DNA of 64,000 nucleotides from Panax quinquefolius (lineage: Eukaryota > Streptophyta > Magnoliopsida > Apiales > Araliaceae): NCBI GenBank assembly GCA_020205615.1, contig CM035168.1, positions 124,878,795 to 124,942,794 on the forward strand, given 5' to 3'. Position numbers and translations under genes: made by a program. The notes under the pieces were generated by a model, which saw only the letters and a list, made by a program, of their open reading frames with translations, searched no databases and had not been told where the DNA came from. This document shows positions 1-11,907 of this stretch, piece after piece (within the stretch, counting starts at the first letter, position 1; every line of letters starts with the position of its first letter).

Positions 1-1140
1 TGGGACTAGGACGAAGGCCAGGCCGGTACGAATCGGCCCGGCCGGCCGGGGTTGTACGTTTAAGATTAATTTCATCAGATCACTTACCGTATTAATTTAA
101 TGATCAGCCACAGCCAGCGTGACCAATTTTTCCCTCCCTTAAAATTCTAGAAAATATTCCTTATATAAGTTTCATTCTACATTAATCCTAGCCATTCACC
201 TTATAAAAACTAATTTAATCTCAATATCGGAGAGTATCAAGTGCACTCCTTTATTTAACATATTTTGTTTACCACTTTTTAACGACGACGGACCAAGCGA
301 CGATTCGATCCGTTACGTATATTGGAGAACCATTGTCTTAGCTTTTATGACGCATCGATTCCGTCGCCGTAATATATAAACTGTTTATCGATCTGTTCTA
401 TAGCGATAGATCAAATTGTCGCTCGACCCGTCGCTAAAAATAGTGAGCAGGGTATATAAAAATAAAGGAATATGCACAAGAAACGAACTAATTACAATAT
501 ATATTAACCTATTATAACTAACTATATTATGTAACAGTATTATTGATCGTTAGGGCAACATTGATTCTTTGCGTAAAATATGGAAACAAACTATGGTCTA
601 TACTATCTTTGCTTAAAATATGAGGAGTATTATCATAAGGTGGGACGGGATAATTAAAGAACTATATGCGCTTAAATAAATAAATCAATGGTGTTAATTA
701 TGAGAGGTGTAGAGCCACACTCGGTAAAAACAGCCATGTGGAGACCATGTGAAGGACTTTTCTGCAAATTCAAAAGTTATGCCCTAAGCATTCGTCTACT
801 TGTTATGGGACCCAGCAATTCACCATGTTTTCCGGATCCTGCCATTTTCTGGCCTACAGCAGAATGCGCCCTTTTTATTCCGCCGTGGACACTCAAAACC
901 TTATGCATGCCATGCCATTCATCGAGTTCAACCCCTTAAAATTCGTATAGCCCCCTTTCCTTTTTAAATTTTAAAAATAATTAATATAATTCATTTAAAT
1001 TTTGATGATATAATTTATATTAAGATCAAGTTAAGATAATAATATTAAATTTCTAAAAATTATAATTTATTCAGAATGTAAATAATACAATTATGAATAT
1101 ATAAACTATCAAAAAATCAACTTGCAAATGTTATTTTGCG

Positions 1141-1181
<41 letters not shown>

Positions 1182-2160
1182 GTAACTAATGTATTCCAAG
1201 ACTTCTTGCACTCAAAATCTTATGAGTAGTTTTATCATTGAGCTAATTAAGAGAGACTTGGTGTGTATTTTTTTTTATTGACTGATGTGCTGAAATAGAA
1301 CCAAAAAAGATTAAACACTAGAACAGAAAGGTAAAGAGACGTCTGGACAGTTGGTTTTACTGGGGATTATATTTATTAAACCCACACACATATCCGTGGG
1401 AGGGAAATGGGAGACAAAATAAAAAAAAAATTAAGCACATGACGATTTAACATGTATGAATTCTTCGCAGCAGTTGTATCTTTTCTGGTGAAGCTTGCTA
1501 CAAAATTCATCACCAAAGCAAGTTAAGAGATTGGAACATGTGTGTCTCTCTCTCTATATATATATATACACACACACAAGGTTTTGAGATCTACATAATG
1601 TAGTAGTAATATTCTTGTTAACATTAAAAGTTGAAACTAATAAGCTAGCTAGCTATGTCAAATGTAATGTTCTTATATAAAGTAAGGTATATTTATTAAT
1701 TAATTGTATGAATCAGATTAACAAGGGCCTGATTTTTAGAAAGGGAGTGTAGTAGTAGTACACTATATATTCACGTACGGTACTTGTGGAATTAATAAGA
1801 CAATTACAAGCACATGCATGGAGGCATTAATTGGTGAATTAAATAGTAATTAAAACAGTTAGAATTGTTAAGTTTTGCATGATAACAAGGGGACGGCCGG
1901 ACGGTCCGACTTTTTAATTATTCCATCTTTTCCATTAATACTACATTACATGAGGGAGCTAGGTGCTTATACTATCTCTATTTCAAATTCTTAAGTTATT
2001 ATTGACGTTTAAAAATCAAAATTCATTCTAAATATTTTTAAATTTAAAATTAAAATTAAGAAATACTCCATAATACAATTTATAATGAATATTTTGTTTA
2101 TTATAATCATTATTGTATTAATTAAAATTTTAAAAAAATCATATTAATTTTAAATGTAAA
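1..2160. other. Gene-free AT-rich flank
   Basis: No convincing gene. It holds a (TA)n tract at about 1146-1179 and short TA/CA tracts near 1555-1580. From about 1970 to 2185 an inverted pair (TCTATTTCAAATTC near the left end and its degenerate complement near AATTTTAGAAATGGATAG) suggests a worn MITE. The single 83-codon open frame at 688-939 has no recognisable domain and no codon pattern I trust. Confidence 0.6.
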
Positions 2161-2229
2161 AATAATTTAAATTTTAGAAATGGATAGCGCCTCTTTGGTT
2201 GGTGGGCCAATCTCCCCCATGTGATTCCA

Positions 2230-2932
2230 TGTGCCGTGTCTTTCTCTCACTGTCGGGCCCCACCACCTCCCCCCTCTTCATAGTCCTTACATTCCAGCGA
2301 ATAAAGAGCGAGTGAGCGAGCTAGCCTTTCTTCTTCTCACTCACTCTGTCTTCCTCATCATCATCTGTTCTCATCGTATACTTATTTTGTTGGATCCCTG
2401 GCTAGAGACTAAATCTCTCTGCAGCTGCAAACTACTAGTATTATTTCTCTCTCCTTCAACACATTCTTTCTTAAAGGTACCTTCGATCTTTATATATATA
2501 TATATATATTCACATAATTCACAAGTAGTAGTTTTTTGTTTTAATTTTTCTTAGCCAAAACCCTGTAACTTTATCTGTATAATTTTGTATGTTTCTATCA
2601 TTAGTTAAGCTTTTGGTATTTGCTGCTCCATGAATCCCTGGTCTACGTACCGTACCCATGCCATGCCATCTCTTAATTTTACACTACTAGTCTTTAATAT
2701 TTTGATTCAATATATATGACATTTAGTTACATATATACATATGCATTCTCTAAAAGTAATTAATCCATATATACTCACTCAACCCACGCATTAATTATAA
2801 TATATATAACTTTATCTCAAAATTCTATTGATCGACTAGCACCCCGGCCATAAATTAATTACTTAGATGATATGTGTGTTCATTTCTTCTTTTTTAATTA
2901 ATTAATTCAATTCCCAGCAAGCTAGCTAGCAG
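2230..2932 (+). promoter_or_regulatory. Leader region of the IBH1-like gene with a candidate 5'-UTR intron
   Basis: The stretch 2250-2476 is pyrimidine-rich with TTCTTCTTCTCACTC-like tracts, typical of plant 5' leaders. A donor-like AAAG/GTACC lies at 2476/2477, and an acceptor-like GCTAGCAG lies at 2932, directly before the ATG at 2934. This would make 2477-2932 a leader intron. A second possible acceptor is TTCCCAG at 2917. The splice is inferred from sequence only. Confidence 0.4.
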
Positions 2933-2933
2933 G

Positions 2934-3503
2934 ATGCGCGGTCCAAGCCAAGTGAAGCGCGAATTTCTAAGGAAATGGGCAAAGGGTCTCCAAATATACA
3001 GCGATTCAAACAAGGATATGAGCTTCCTAGAGCGAAAGAAGGCCATAAAGTTGTCCGCAGATGTAGCCATGGCTTCCACAACAACTTGTTGGGGTCGTGC
3101 CCTAATTGCCGATGCATCCAAAAATCACACTACTAAAGTTGTGGTGGAGCATGTGTTAGGTCATGATGAGAATATTAGTAATAATAATGTCAGCTGGCTA
3201 AAGAAAAGTCCGGCCATATGCAGTACTAACAAAAAAGTTAAATTCAAGAAAATCTTGAGAAAGAGTTGCGCTCTTTGTAGACTACGAAAAACGGAGCCTC
3301 CAAAAGTTTTGGCTACTTGTGTTGCCAAGAGAATGGTGAAGAAGAGAACCCAGATGCTGAAAAATCTGGTACCTGGAGGAAAATTGATGGATGATGTTTC
3401 TATTATACAAGAAGCCCTTGATTATATTATTTCGCTTCGAGTTCAAGTTAAGGTAATGCGGCAGCTGGCTAAGATTTCCGAGCTTGTGAATCATCGTACG
3501 TGA
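2934..3503 (+). CDS. IBL1: Atypical non-DNA-binding HLH protein, IBH1-LIKE type (189 aa)
   Basis: Seen: a single open exon of 189 residues. Residues 10-60 carry the conserved N-terminal block of IBH1/IBL1 proteins (FLRKWAKGLQ, then FLERKKAIKLSADVAMAS and TTCWGRALIAD). Residues 129-178 form the helix-loop-helix: VAKRMVKKRTQMLKNLVPGG, then MDDVSIIQEALDYIISLRVQ. The H-E-R residues needed for E-box binding are absent from the basic region. Known: IBH1/IBL1 proteins are nuclear repressors that sequester activating bHLH partners downstream of brassinosteroid and gibberellin signalling and so restrain cell elongation. Inferred: same role here. The start is the first ATG after the candidate leader intron; the family normally has one coding exon of this size. 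The sequence fits the IBL1 branch better than the AIF branch because of the N-terminal block. The ortholog assignment is by memory of the family, not alignment. Confidence 0.85.
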   Translation: MRGPSQVKREFLRKWAKGLQIYSDSNKDMSFLERKKAIKLSADVAMASTTTCWGRALIADASKNHTTKVVVEHVLGHDENISNNNVSWLKKSPAICSTNKKVKFKKILRKSCALCRLRKTEPPKVLATCVAKRMVKKRTQMLKNLVPGGKLMDDVSIIQEALDYIISLRVQVKVMRQLAKISELVNHRT

Positions 3504-3540
3504 TAAGGCCGTTACTAGATAGTTAATTTCTTGTTATATA

Positions 3541-3571
<31 letters not shown>

Positions 3572-4182
3572 GCTCTTATTTCTCCCCTTCTATAATTATA
3601 TACTACATCTTCTTATGAGTAGAGATATATAGCAAGGAGAAATTTAAAGCAGCTGGGCCTGGTATAGTAGTACTACAAGGGTTTGTACAGATGAACCATA
3701 TATATATATATTTCAAGTCAATTTAGATTTTATTTTTAATTTTTAATTTTGCACTACAAGTTTCCGAGCACAAATGATGATAAATTCCTTGGTGTTGTAT
3801 TTTCATTAGATTAGGTCATGCAACACTGAACATTAATTACGCCATGGCCAAAACTTCAGTACTGCAGCTAGCGCAATGCTTGTTAATATAAGTTGGTTGG
3901 TTGCATGTGCCATCGGTGTTTTCAATTTGTGATCGAGTGAATAATGAATGTGTACAATTAATATATATGTGCGTGTTATAGGAAGGGAGTGAGGGATAAT
4001 TTAGTTGGGTAAAATGGGATGGGACTGTGCATTATTGGGACTAAATGAAGTTGTTTTTAAAATTTATATACTAATTAATTAAAATGCATGAACTCTAGAG
4101 ATGGAAATACTAGAGTAAATGAAGCTTTTATTTCAAACTTTTCTCATACAAATTTAATCCCGGCTCATCACAACATGCATCA

Positions 4183-4240
4183 ACCACACACACACACACA
4201 CACGTGTGTGTGTATATATATATACACACACACATACATA
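4183..4240. repeat. Compound self-complementary microsatellite (CA)n(TG)n(TA)n(CA)n
   Basis: A run of CA dinucleotides is followed directly by CGTGTGTGTG, TATATATATA and ACACACACAC. The CA and TG arms are complementary, so the tract can form a cruciform or hairpin. Confidence 0.85.
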
Positions 4241-5645
4241 TATAATCAATATTCTGGCTGCAACTAGAGTATTGTGTGAAATTTATACATGCACCGCGGC
4301 ATCAAGAATTCAAAGACAATGTTGAATTTCAAAAACAATCAAGAATGATTGATTAAATAACCAGGCTAAGGATCGATCAGAATAGATATTTATTCAACAA
4401 CTTGTAAATATGAGCCTCTATGACCAGGATGGTTAAAACCCTATGGACCTTTCATTAATTAATGGATGAGACTGCAAATTCATTCATTGACTACGCACAC
4501 GCTTGAAAATGACCTAAGGATTGTGCTTCACATGAAAGAGGATATATAAACATCAAGGTATTATAGCATTATAAATTGGCATATATAGAGGATTGAGACA
4601 TGAATTTTCTGTGGCTTGGGATTTTGGTACTTTGAATACAATTAAAACCCTCCTTCATAAGATAAAAAAAGAATTATTTTAATTTGTTGCTATTTTTTTA
4701 AAAATATTTTGAGGTTTACATCGGTCATTTTGACATAGCATTTCTCAATAATTAGGTTATAATTAACTGTTATGTGTGTCTTGAATTTTATATTGGACTG
4801 GATCCTACATTTTACTCGATCTTGATAATATTTTGTTGCAACTGGATTGAAAAGAAAGATCAGCTGGTGGTAGCAAAGGGCTCATGAGACCAGGCTGAAG
4901 ATATAGACTTGTAATGTTATCTCTTTAGCCAACTATATATATATAATAGCTAGAGTTTATGTATTACTATTATTTTTTCCAATTTTTAGCCTCCTTCAAA
5001 GAGAGAAACTGTTTGGGCGTCTTTGGGTTTGGAGTGGGAGAGTTTTCTTCACATATTTTGTTTTCTACACTTTGATATAGTAAATATTTTGCATCTCATA
5101 TCGGTAATTTTTAAAAAAATTTAAATTTGAATTTCTACGTAAATTGTTAATATTTCGTTAATTCATGTGTTCAGTCATAATTTGTTGTAACATTAATAAA
5201 TTTCATTATTATTATTTTATATTAATTAGTATTAGGAGTGAAGGACTATTAATATATTTCTACTCCTGCAAATGTAGCCTATAATTTCACTCATAGATTA
5301 ATAAATCATTCAATAAACATTTTTTATTTTTTTATTATTGTGTTTGCATGTGTTGTTCGAGGAATTGAAGTTGTATAGGTTGGGGCTCAGTTGTTTTATA
5401 CGCAGGAAGATTAATTATTCAATGTTTATTTTATTTATGTTTGCAAGTTGGTTATGTATTTTCCTATCCAGCTGCTCGCTCAAAATATTTATTTGTCATG
5501 TGGGCCATTCCTGTCAGCCCAAAAGTACGTGCCGGCCTCTGACAATATTTTAAATTTCTGCTACCCAAATCCAACTATACGTAATGTATATACTTCTGAG
5601 TTCTGACCCTTAAAGTTCTACTCCCTTCATCCTCAAAAATGGCAT

Positions 5646-5682
<37 letters not shown>

Positions 5683-5880
5683 TCCATTTTTTAGGCTCAT
5701 TTTTATTGAAATTTCCTTAGTTTATCGCCTTTTTTTTTTTAATAAAAAAAACATAACTAATAAAAAATATATAATAATTTTTGGAATTGAAAGTTTTTTT
5801 AAAAAAAAGTGTTTTTGGTGTGATTTGGATACATATAACAAAACAGTGTTGTACAAACTGTACAACACAAGCTCATCCTG

Positions 5881-6063
5881 TCCATTATATGTAATGACTC
5901 AGCACATTAAAATGAAGAAAAAAAAAAGGTAAAGCCGACACAAGCTCTTCCGGCCGGAATTTATTTTATTATTTTAATGCCAGCCGTATCAACTTGTACC
6001 GACCGGCCTTTATTTTATTATTTTAATGCATTTTAATGTCTTTGAGTCATTACATATAATGGA
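5881..6063. mobile_element. Small inverted-repeat element (MITE-like), about 183 bp
   Basis: The left arm at 5881-5914 begins TCCATTATATGTAATGACTC. The right arm at 6029-6063 is its near-perfect reverse complement (...GAGTCATTACATATAATGGA). The interior contains two related direct blocks (CCGGCC followed by TTTATTTTATTATTTTAATG). No clear target duplication was found, so the superfamily is unknown. Confidence 0.6.
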
Positions 6064-6332
6064 AAAAAAAAAAAAAAAGTAAAAAGACAAGCTCTTCCGT
6101 AGGATTATTTTAATAATAAATAATCATTTTTATAACTATCCGACAAGTTAATTTTACGTGGGCCTCCCTTATTAAAATAGAAGAAGATGCAGAGGAAAAT
6201 AATTATGCACAACAACCTCAGGCTTAAACTTATCAAATAGAAAAGTTAATCGTGACCATCTATTCAATTTATCAACTATTCAAAAGGGGTGTTGTTAGAG
6301 ATCTTCACTATGAAGTTTCTTTATGGAAGAAA

Positions 6333-6371
<39 letters not shown>

Positions 6372-8134
6372 AAATTATCCTAAAAAAAAGATGATAATAA
6401 ATACATAAAAATAATATCGATAGAGTCCACTAGTACTAAAAAAAACTTATTACTATATGTAATCTTATGGGTTCACTAAAAATAAAATAATTTTTTTTAA
6501 TCTGTGTAATAATTAATTATAATTAGAGGGAGTATATATTAAGCTATGTTCTATTTGCCCAATGTCCCTCCCATCCGTAATTCTTAATTGAATCTCAAAA
6601 TTTTGGTGAAATAATTTAAGTAACTGGCCGGGTCAAATATATACTATAACCCAATTTAGTATCGAAAGAAAAGAAGTGATTCTAAATTTCATGGCCGGAC
6701 GGCCGTCCGTCCTCATCATCAACCTATCTATCTTTCCAATCCTCTGAAAATCTGATAATGCTCGGTCGTCATTTTCTAGAAGATATATATTTCTCTCTAT
6801 TTGATGAAATAAGTTTATAATACACAACCCTAATCCATATTTTTTATCCTTGATAGGTTACGTTTTATTTAACCTTTAGTTTATTGATTGATCATGAAGC
6901 CAGCCTGCCTGCCTGCCTGCCTGCTTTGTATTAGTAAAAGAAAGCTTATCTTCAATTATATATGTACATGATATTAAACAGACTAGCTTTTGTTTTGCGC
7001 ATGTCGATCGGCCCCCAAGTGCGTGTCCCTTCATGCTTGCTTCATCATTCTCTCGCTATATATATATATATATATATATATATTTGCTTTGAGTTTACGA
7101 ATGAGTTAACCGACGTAGTTTTAACAATACATACTGGTAATGTGATGCATGTCAATATCATCCTAGCTACTTTATTGTCTTAAAATGAAAAATTACTTCA
7201 AATGTTTCGAATAATATCATCCTTATTAACTTTTAAAAGTTAATGTTAAGACATTTTTAAATTCAGAATTAAAATGACTAATTAAAATTATGAAACAATA
7301 ATACTTATAGTAAGTAATATATACTTTTTAGAAAATATTTATTATTGTATTTATTAAAATTAATAGAATTTAAGTTAATTTTAAACTTTAAAATTTATTA
7401 ATTTAACTTTATAAAGTTAACCATGATCAAATAATATAGAACGTAGGGAGTATATATTTTCTTCCTACCGAATTTATTAGTTTTGGAAAGAGGGAGTATA
7501 TGGGAAAGTGATGTCCCAGAAAGCTCTATAGTCGGTGATCCTACCATGATATCTTTTCATCCTAAAATAGCTCATGCTAGCTTTAAGTTTATGGTTTGAA
7601 TTTAAAGATACGAAAGGAAGGGACCTCATATGCTTCTCTTTATTATTACATACATCATATATATAAATATATATACACACACATATATGCTTCTATAGTG
7701 GTAAGCATGTGTTCACTACCCCGGTTGGAAGTCTTGAGGGTGCTTTTAAATCCAAATCTACTTATCTTTAGACACTTGTTATCTTCATCTCCATGCTTAA
7801 AATATATAAAATTCCAAAAGTTAAATATTCCACCCATATTTTCCAACTGTATCATCTCATCTGTCAAATTCTCTTTAATTATAAGCTCTCTATCTAGTCG
7901 TGGTTTTTATACATAATTTAAAGTTTGAAGCGTAGTATAATAGTATACATACGTGTACTAACAATATACTCCCTCAGTCCCGAGAAAGAAACCCTAATTC
8001 TTTTATAAAATTACTTTTTCAGAAAAATATTAAGTGGTTTATATGGTGACCCACTTCGTCCTAATATTTTTCAATAATTTTTTTTAATAACAAAACTTTA
8101 GTTTTAAAATTTTAGTATTGAAAAGTGATGATGC

Positions 8135-8595
8135 AAGGAAAAAATTCATCTTTCTTTATTATTAACGTCAAGGTTCGTTTACGTATGACTGCTTGAACCG
8201 CCGGGAGAATAAGTACAAGCTGAATAAGATTTAACAATGAAAATTTAATACTCTAGTGTTGAAAAATAATAATTGTGTGTACCTTAAAATCAAGGTAAAA
8301 CCTTGTATTTATAGTGATCTAGCTCACCACCTCCATAGAATCCTTTTCTCATATAAAATTAGAGTTCCTCACTAGGTATAATTCCTTAATAATGGGATCA
8401 AATATAATCCCTTAAGAAAAATAAGTCGGTTTATAACCTAACACTTTCTTTAAGGATTAAAAATTAAATATAATTAAGAATATTTGATTCCTTAAAATAC
8501 TCAACTACCAAAAAAAAGTTCTTACATGAGTTAAAATAATTTTACGTGGACTTTGGCCCACCGTATAATTCGGGTCCAATAATCACGCTCCAACA
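8135..8595 (-). mobile_element. Probable solo LTR or LTR remnant, minus orientation
   Basis: Read on the minus strand, the stretch starts TGTTGGAGCGTGATTATT, a common style of plant LTR start. It has a TATA-like box in its middle (ACTATAAATACAAGG, about 8305-8320) followed by a short transcribed-like segment. No second LTR, primer-binding site or clean 5-bp target duplication was found, so the outer boundary near 8135 is approximate. The CTCCCTC block just left of it may be a separate MITE end. Confidence 0.4.
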
Positions 8596-8843
8596 TCTAC
8601 AAAAAAAAGTCACATGACTTTAACTTGATCCTAATTAATTTTCAAAATCTTAAAATTTTAATTATATTTAGTAAATAATAACTTTGTATTTTGTAATATT
8701 TCTTAGGTATTTACCAATATTGCATATATCAATTAAATTCGTATGCATCAACTTTCATTTTATTTCAAAATTTCACAACTTATTTAGGAAAAAAATCAAA
8801 TAAGATTGTTTTTGTGGAATAGATACCAAGTGTAACAAAAATT

Positions 8844-9108
8844 ATATTTTATCCGTCTTAAAATTAATTCTTTCAGCTTTTGACTTTTTTTAAATTAAAT
8901 TGACTATTTTTAGAATTAACAATTAAGCATATATAAATATATTTCTAAAATTATAAAAATTGGGATTAGTAATAAATTGTATATACTTTCTTTTGGTTAT
9001 AATCTCTTCACCTATATTTTAGCTAAAATAGTAAAAAGATTAGTTTTAAAAATGGTCAATTTGACTTTAAAAAGTTAAAACTGAGCAATTAATTTGGGAC
9101 GGAGGAAG
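8844..9108. mobile_element. Stowaway-like MITE, degraded
   Basis: The left end has ATCCGTCTTAAAATTAATT. The right end has AATTAATTTGGGACGGAGGA followed by AGTA. These are complementary over about 18 bp and match the CTCCCTCCGTCC style of Stowaway termini. The outer left bases are mutated. Confidence 0.55.
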
Positions 9109-9134
9109 TAGTAGCTTTTTCTAGGATCGAGGGG

Positions 9135-9182
<48 letters not shown>

Positions 9183-9187
<5 letters not shown>

Positions 9188-11020
9188 CTCGGAATGATAC
9201 AAGTGATGCTAATGATGTTGGGAGGCCTATTTGTTCCCCTGCTCTAGTATTAGGGGATAAATAAAATTTAAGTCATTTATCTTTTGGGTTCGATTTTTCG
9301 TTGTGGTTATCAAAACTTTTTTTTATTCTGATCGAATAAGCTGTCTTTCAAAAATTACAAAATGGTCATTCAAAATCAGATTTTTCCGTCCAAAAAGCGT
9401 TAGGAATCTTTTTGTCTGCAAGTTGACTTGACTTTTTTTTGACATGGAGCAGAAAAAAATAAAGCAGTAGGATTATTATAGTACAAATGACCAAAACTAT
9501 TAACTACTTCACCTAAACAATTCCAAAACTAATAATAATAATAATACTAATAATTTCAAAATAATAATAATAAAAAAAATGTTAATTTTAAAAATTTAAA
9601 AAGTTAATTTTCTAAAAGAAAATTAAAAACGTTACTTTTCTAAAAAATTAAAAAACGTTACTTTTCTAAAAAAATTGAAAACTTTATTTTCTAAAAAAAA
9701 TTAAAAATGTTAAATTTCTAAAAAAATTAAAAACGTTAATTTTCTAAAAATTAAAATTTTCTGTTTTTACAAAAATTAACATTTTTTAAAAAACAGTCTT
9801 TTTAAAAAATAATAGTTCAGTTTAAAAATAAATTAACGCTTTTTTAAAAAACAGACTTTTAAAAAAAAATTGAATTTTAAAAACAGTTTAAAATTAAAAA
9901 AATCTGTTTAAAAATTTTTAAACATTAATTTTTAAACAGTTTAAAAACATTAATTTTTAAAAACAGTTTAAAACATTAATTTTTTAAAAACAGTTTAAAA
10001 ACGTTAATTTTTAAAAACAGTTTAAAACATTAATTTTTAAAAACAGTTTAAAAACATTAATTTTTTAAAATTTTTAAACAGTTTAAAAAAAATTAAAACA
10101 GAATTTTTAATTTTTAAAAAGCGTTAATTTTTTTTAATAAATTTTTAAAAAACAGTTTAAAAACGTTAATTTTTTAAAAAAATTTAATAAATTTTTAAAA
10201 ACGTTAATTTTAAAAATCAGTTTAAAACGTTAATTTTTTAAAATTTTTAAACAAAATTTTTTAATTTTAAACTGTTTTTTAAAATTCAATTTTTTAAAAG
10301 TCTGTTTTTTTAAAAACGTTAATTTTTATAAAACAGAATTTTTTTTAATTTTTTAGAAAAGTAACGTTTTTAATTTTTTAGAAAAGTAACGTTTTTTTAA
10401 TTTTTTAGAAAAGTAATGTTTTTTAATTTTTTAGAAAAGTAACGTTTTTAATTTTTTTAGAAAATTAACTTTTTAAAATTTTTTAAAATTAACATTTTTT
10501 ATTATTATTATTTTGAAATTATTAGTATTATTATTATTATTAGTTTTGGAATTGTTTAGTTGAAGTAGTTAATAGTTTTGATCATTTGACTATAATAATC
10601 ACTGTTTGTTTTCTCTGTGTTTCACGTCAAGAAAAAAGTTCAAGTCATCAATCAAGATTCCTAACGCTTTTTTGACGGAAAATCATTTGAGTCGACCATT
10701 TTGTAAATTTTTGAAAGATGCTTATTCGATTGTAAAAAAAAAGTTTTCAGAACTACAACGAAAAACCTAACCCAAAGACAAATGATCAAAACCTTATTTA
10801 TCCCCTAGTATTAGTATCAAGAACTTACAGCTCCATATTAATTAACAGGCCACTTTATAGATGTCTAAGATCGATGTGTAAATATGGAGCATATAGTGTG
10901 GGCAATAAATGGTGATTAGTACTGCTTAAGCATGTCTATTTAAGTGAGGCTAGCTCTCATATATGAAAGGAAGGTGCATGCTTTTACTAGCTCTTAACGT
11001 ACCACAATCCTTTGATATAT

Positions 11021-11068
<48 letters not shown>

Positions 11069-11339
11069 TTATCTCGGAGTGATACAAGTGATGCTAATGA
11101 TGTTGGGAGGCCTATTTGTTTTCCTGCTCTAGTATTAGTATCAAGTACTTACAGCTCCATATTAATTAACAGGCCACTTTATAGATGTCTAAGATCGACG
11201 TGTAAATATGGAGATGTGACTTGTGAGCAATAAATGGTGATTAGTACTGCTTAAGCATGTCTATTTAAGTGAGGCTAGCTCTCATATATGAAAGGAAGGT
11301 GCATGCTTTTACTATCTCTTAACGTACCACAATCCTTTG

Positions 11340-11340
<1 letters not shown>
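9183..11340. repeat. 273-bp tandem duplication, first copy split by an insertion
   Basis: Copy B (11068-11340) starts ATTATCTCGGAGTGATACAA and ends CCACAATCCTTTGA. The same sequence occurs in two pieces: 9183-9252 and about 10806-11014. It is interrupted exactly at CTAGTATTA by the hairpin element 9253-10805. Each copy is bordered by long (TA)n tracts (9137-9182, 11020-11065, 11341-11382), which probably promoted the duplication. The copies differ at only a few positions, for example GAGCATATAGTGTGGGC versus GAGATGTGACTTGTGAGC. Confidence 0.9.
9253..10805. mobile_element. Giant-hairpin (foldback) TIR element, about 1.55 kb, with 8-10 bp target duplication
   Basis: The ends are inverted copies: GGGGATAAATAA at 9253 and TTATTTATCCCC ending at 10805. 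The inverted identity runs inward for several hundred bases. Matching landmarks on both arms are TCGTTGTGGTT/AACTACAACGA, AAAAGCGTTAGGAATC/GATTCCTAACGC, ACTAATAATAATA/TATTATTATTAGT and AAACGTTACTTTTCT/AGAAAAGTAACGTTT. The core (about 9890-10260) is a degenerate tandem repeat of AACAGTTTAAAAACGTTAAT. TAGTATTA flanks both sides, or CTAGTATTAG if the shared bases are assigned outward. The unsplit sister copy confirms the empty site. There is no open frame, so it is non-autonomous. Long TIRs with an 8-10 bp duplication point to a Mutator-like or foldback family; that assignment is inference. Confidence 0.85.
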
Positions 11341-11386
<46 letters not shown>

Positions 11387-11430
11387 GAGAGAGTTAGTAA
11401 TATTATGTATATATATTATTAGAAAGATTA

Positions 11431-11646
11431 ATGGATTTCGAGTTCAGACCAGGAGTTTCAGATTCACATTCTGAGACCATGGATCTTCTTTCGCGTGCAT
11501 GGTGCAATTTTGCAGTTCATGAGGCTTTCCAGGCAGAATCACAAGACCGATCACTTCTTCTCCTCGATAACCCAATCAAGATGTTTGAGAATTATGAGCC
11601 TAAATCTCCTTCCCTGGTGAGTCAAATTAATTAATTAAATGGCTTG

Positions 11647-11686
<40 letters not shown>

Positions 11687-11864
11687 GTGTGTGTGTGTGT
11701 GTGGTTCTTATATACGTCCTTTCCTAGCAGAAGATGGATAAGAGAGTGAAAATGGACAATACAGACAGGTTTATACCTTCATGGAAATCCAATGATGTGA
11801 AGGTACGACTATTAGATGCATAATTAATTGACATTAATTATTCACTACCATATTTGACGTCAAG

Positions 11865-11907
<43 letters not shown>

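Larger units (their letters stand above)
3504..8134. other. Long gene-free spacer
   Basis: No gene found. It contains several (TA)n tracts (about 3536-3571, 5650-5680, 6336-6364, 7056-7083), a CA/TG/TA palindrome (4183-4240), a small inverted-repeat element (5881-6063) and a short (TGCC)n tract near 6903-6923. Isolated MITE-like ends (GAGGGAGTA at about 6525, GTAGGGAGTA at about 7443, CTCCCTCAGTCC at about 7968) have no clear partner. The short open frames here translate TA repeats or low-complexity DNA. Confidence 0.6.

Noticed and set aside
688..939. 83-codon open frame
   Set aside because: No domain, no splice context and no leader; length is within chance expectation for this DNA.
7477..7916. 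Overlapping open frames on both strands near a TA repeat
   Set aside because: They depend on translating the TA tract (IYIYIY) and have no recognisable protein features.
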